A program made the position numbers and the translations under genes. From positions 37,175 through 58,867 of the forward strand of contig NWUY0300006313.1 of assembly GCA_004151065.3 (NCBI GenBank): a DNA stretch of 21,693 nucleotides, written 5' to 3'. Below the pieces are notes generated by a model. The model worked only from the letters and a program-made list of their open reading frames with translations. It was not told the DNA's origin and did no database searches. Shown piece after piece: positions 20,551 through 21,693 of this stretch; positions within the stretch are counted from its first letter, which is position 1, and each line of letters begins with the position of its first letter. Origin of the DNA: Larix sibirica (lineage: Eukaryota; Streptophyta; Pinopsida; Pinales; Pinaceae).

Positions 20551-21693
20551 TGCTTTCACTTAATGTTAGGGGTTTGGGTAAGGTCTCTAGGACCAGGGCC
20601 TTAACTCATTTATTCAAAGCTACCAGTCCTACCTTGATTATGCTACAGGAAACTATGTGTGTCAATTGTTTGGCTATTAAAAAACTTGCATCCATCCTCC
20701 CTGGCTGGGAGTTTGTTGCTACCAATGCTGCGGGTATGTCTGGAGGTCTCTCGGTGGGGTGGAACCCTAATTTTTTCAACTTTCTGGCCTATAAATCTAA
20801 GTGGGGGATTTTCCTAGATGTGAGTTGTACTGTTTTGAACATGCCGATTTCAGTTTTAAATTTGTATGGCCCTTATAGAGACAGAGAACCTTTCTGGACA
20901 TCTTTGGGAAATTTTGGTATACTTAACAATAAGAATCTTATCATCGCGGGTGACTTGAATTTTACAAGGAGTGCTGGAGAAATTTGGGGAACACATGCTA
21001 GGATGGATGATATGGCTGGTTTTTTCACCACTTTTTTGGAAACTTATGGACCGGTAGATGTTGTCACAGGTACACTCTTTCCGACTTGGACCAATGGCCG
21101 GGATGGATGTGAGGGTATTTTTAAACGATTGGATAGATTCTTAGTTAAATCAGAACTTTTAAATCTATGGGAAAGGCATGGGTCATGGATTGGAGAATCC
21201 AAATTCTCTGATCATTGGCCTGTATATTTTTAGTTTGATGATATTGTTTGCAAAATAAAATATCCCTTTAAGTTTAATGGCACTTGGCCGAGGAATGGGG
21301 ATTTCGACAAGATGGTCAGAGATTTCTGGGAAAAAGAAGACGGGGAACAAGGATTGAACCCTATGGATTCCTTTGTTTCAAAATTGCGCAGATTAAAGGA
21401 GGTTGTCTCGAAGTGGATTAAGGACAAACATAAATCTGATCTTTTAGAACTTAAAGGATTAGAATACCAGATTCAAGAGATGATTCTATTGAACATAAAT
21501 GCTGCATGTGATGTTGATATTAGTGAGAAAGTAAAGATACTTGAAAAGAAAAAGGAGGAATTACTAATCCAAGAGGAAATGGAGTGGAGGCTGAAGAGCC
21601 GGGCTATATGGATAGGTGCTGGGGATAGAAATACTAAGTTTTTCCATGCTTATGCTACACACAAGAAAAACACTAATACTATTTGGGAACTAT
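20550..21693 (+). pseudogene. LINE-B ORF2, endonuclease and linker (partial; one stop codon)
   Basis: The start codon at 20550 shares its A with the ORF1 stop (taatg). The endonuclease, residues 1-227, keeps the expected residues of the APE-like fold: N5 (LNVRGLG), E34 (LQETM), Y106 (LNLYGPY), D135 and N137 (AGDLNF), D195 (RLDRF), and D221-H222 (SDHW). A single TAG at 21231-21233 follows, after which the same frame stays open for 460 bases to the window edge. That part covers a charged coiled-coil-like segment and the conserved linker EWRLKSRAIWIGAGDRNTKF before the reverse transcriptase. The TAG is probably a C-to-T change at a CAG codon. The remaining domains lie beyond 21693. Confidence 0.9.

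Larger units (their letters stand above)
18465..21693 (+). mobile_element. LINE-B: second L1-type LINE, 5' part, runs off the right edge
   Basis: A 5' UTR of about 490 bases (GC-richer and T-run-rich compared with the AT-rich left flank) is followed by a broken ORF1 and a largely intact start of ORF2. The orientation and general plan are the same as LINE-A, but the sequence is clearly divergent, so it is a related family and not a copy. The left boundary at about 18465 is inferred from the composition change. The 3' end is outside the window, so no target-site duplication can be tested. Confidence 0.8.

Overview
The window looks like nuclear DNA from a land plant, most likely a seed plant with a large, repeat-rich genome; a gymnosperm is a guess I cannot confirm. 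The evidence is one spliced host gene with plant-type introns (the cyclophilin-40 family) and non-LTR retrotransposons of the plant L1 type. Their order is DUF4283, CCHC knuckle, then ORF2 with endonuclease, reverse transcriptase, zf-RVT and RNase H. No bacterial operon, CRISPR array, rRNA or intact tRNA gene was seen.

Layout, left to right. (1) 1-2668, minus strand: the 5' part of a cyclophilin-40 (CYP40/SQUINT-type) gene. It has three exons with consensus splice sites and no disabling changes, and it continues beyond the left edge. (2) 2770-3998: AT-rich intergenic DNA. (3) 3999-5176: an insertion with a 15-bp target-site duplication and a 3' A tract, carrying an unidentified, lightly decayed reading frame. 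This is the signature of reverse transcription of an RNA into the genome. (4) about 5316-6660: a decayed RNase H domain from another retroelement, then degenerate sequence. (5) 6663-11275: nested duplications. The largest is a ~2.2-kb direct duplication (6842-9057 and 9059-11275) separated by a single undetermined base, N9058. Each copy holds a SINE-like piece between 52-bp direct repeats, a 101-bp tandem repeat, and the 5' part of a LINE ORF1.

(6) about 10010-16618: a near full-length but heavily mutated L1-type LINE (LINE-A): ORF1 pseudogene, ORF2 pseudogene, 3' UTR and A7 tail. (7) 16619-18464: AT-rich spacer with ~120-140-bp tandem repeats that contain hairpins. (8) about 18465-21693: a second, related LINE (LINE-B) in the same orientation. 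Its ORF1 is broken by frameshifts. Its ORF2 keeps the endonuclease residues and has one stop codon before the window ends.

The host gene and the repeats share no visible pathway. Only the CYP40 gene is likely to make a functional protein from what is seen here. I found no convincing new biological system. The observations most worth checking are the 2.2-kb duplication with an N at its junction, the retroposed unit with its target-site duplication, and the overlapping ORF1 stop/ORF2 start in both LINEs.
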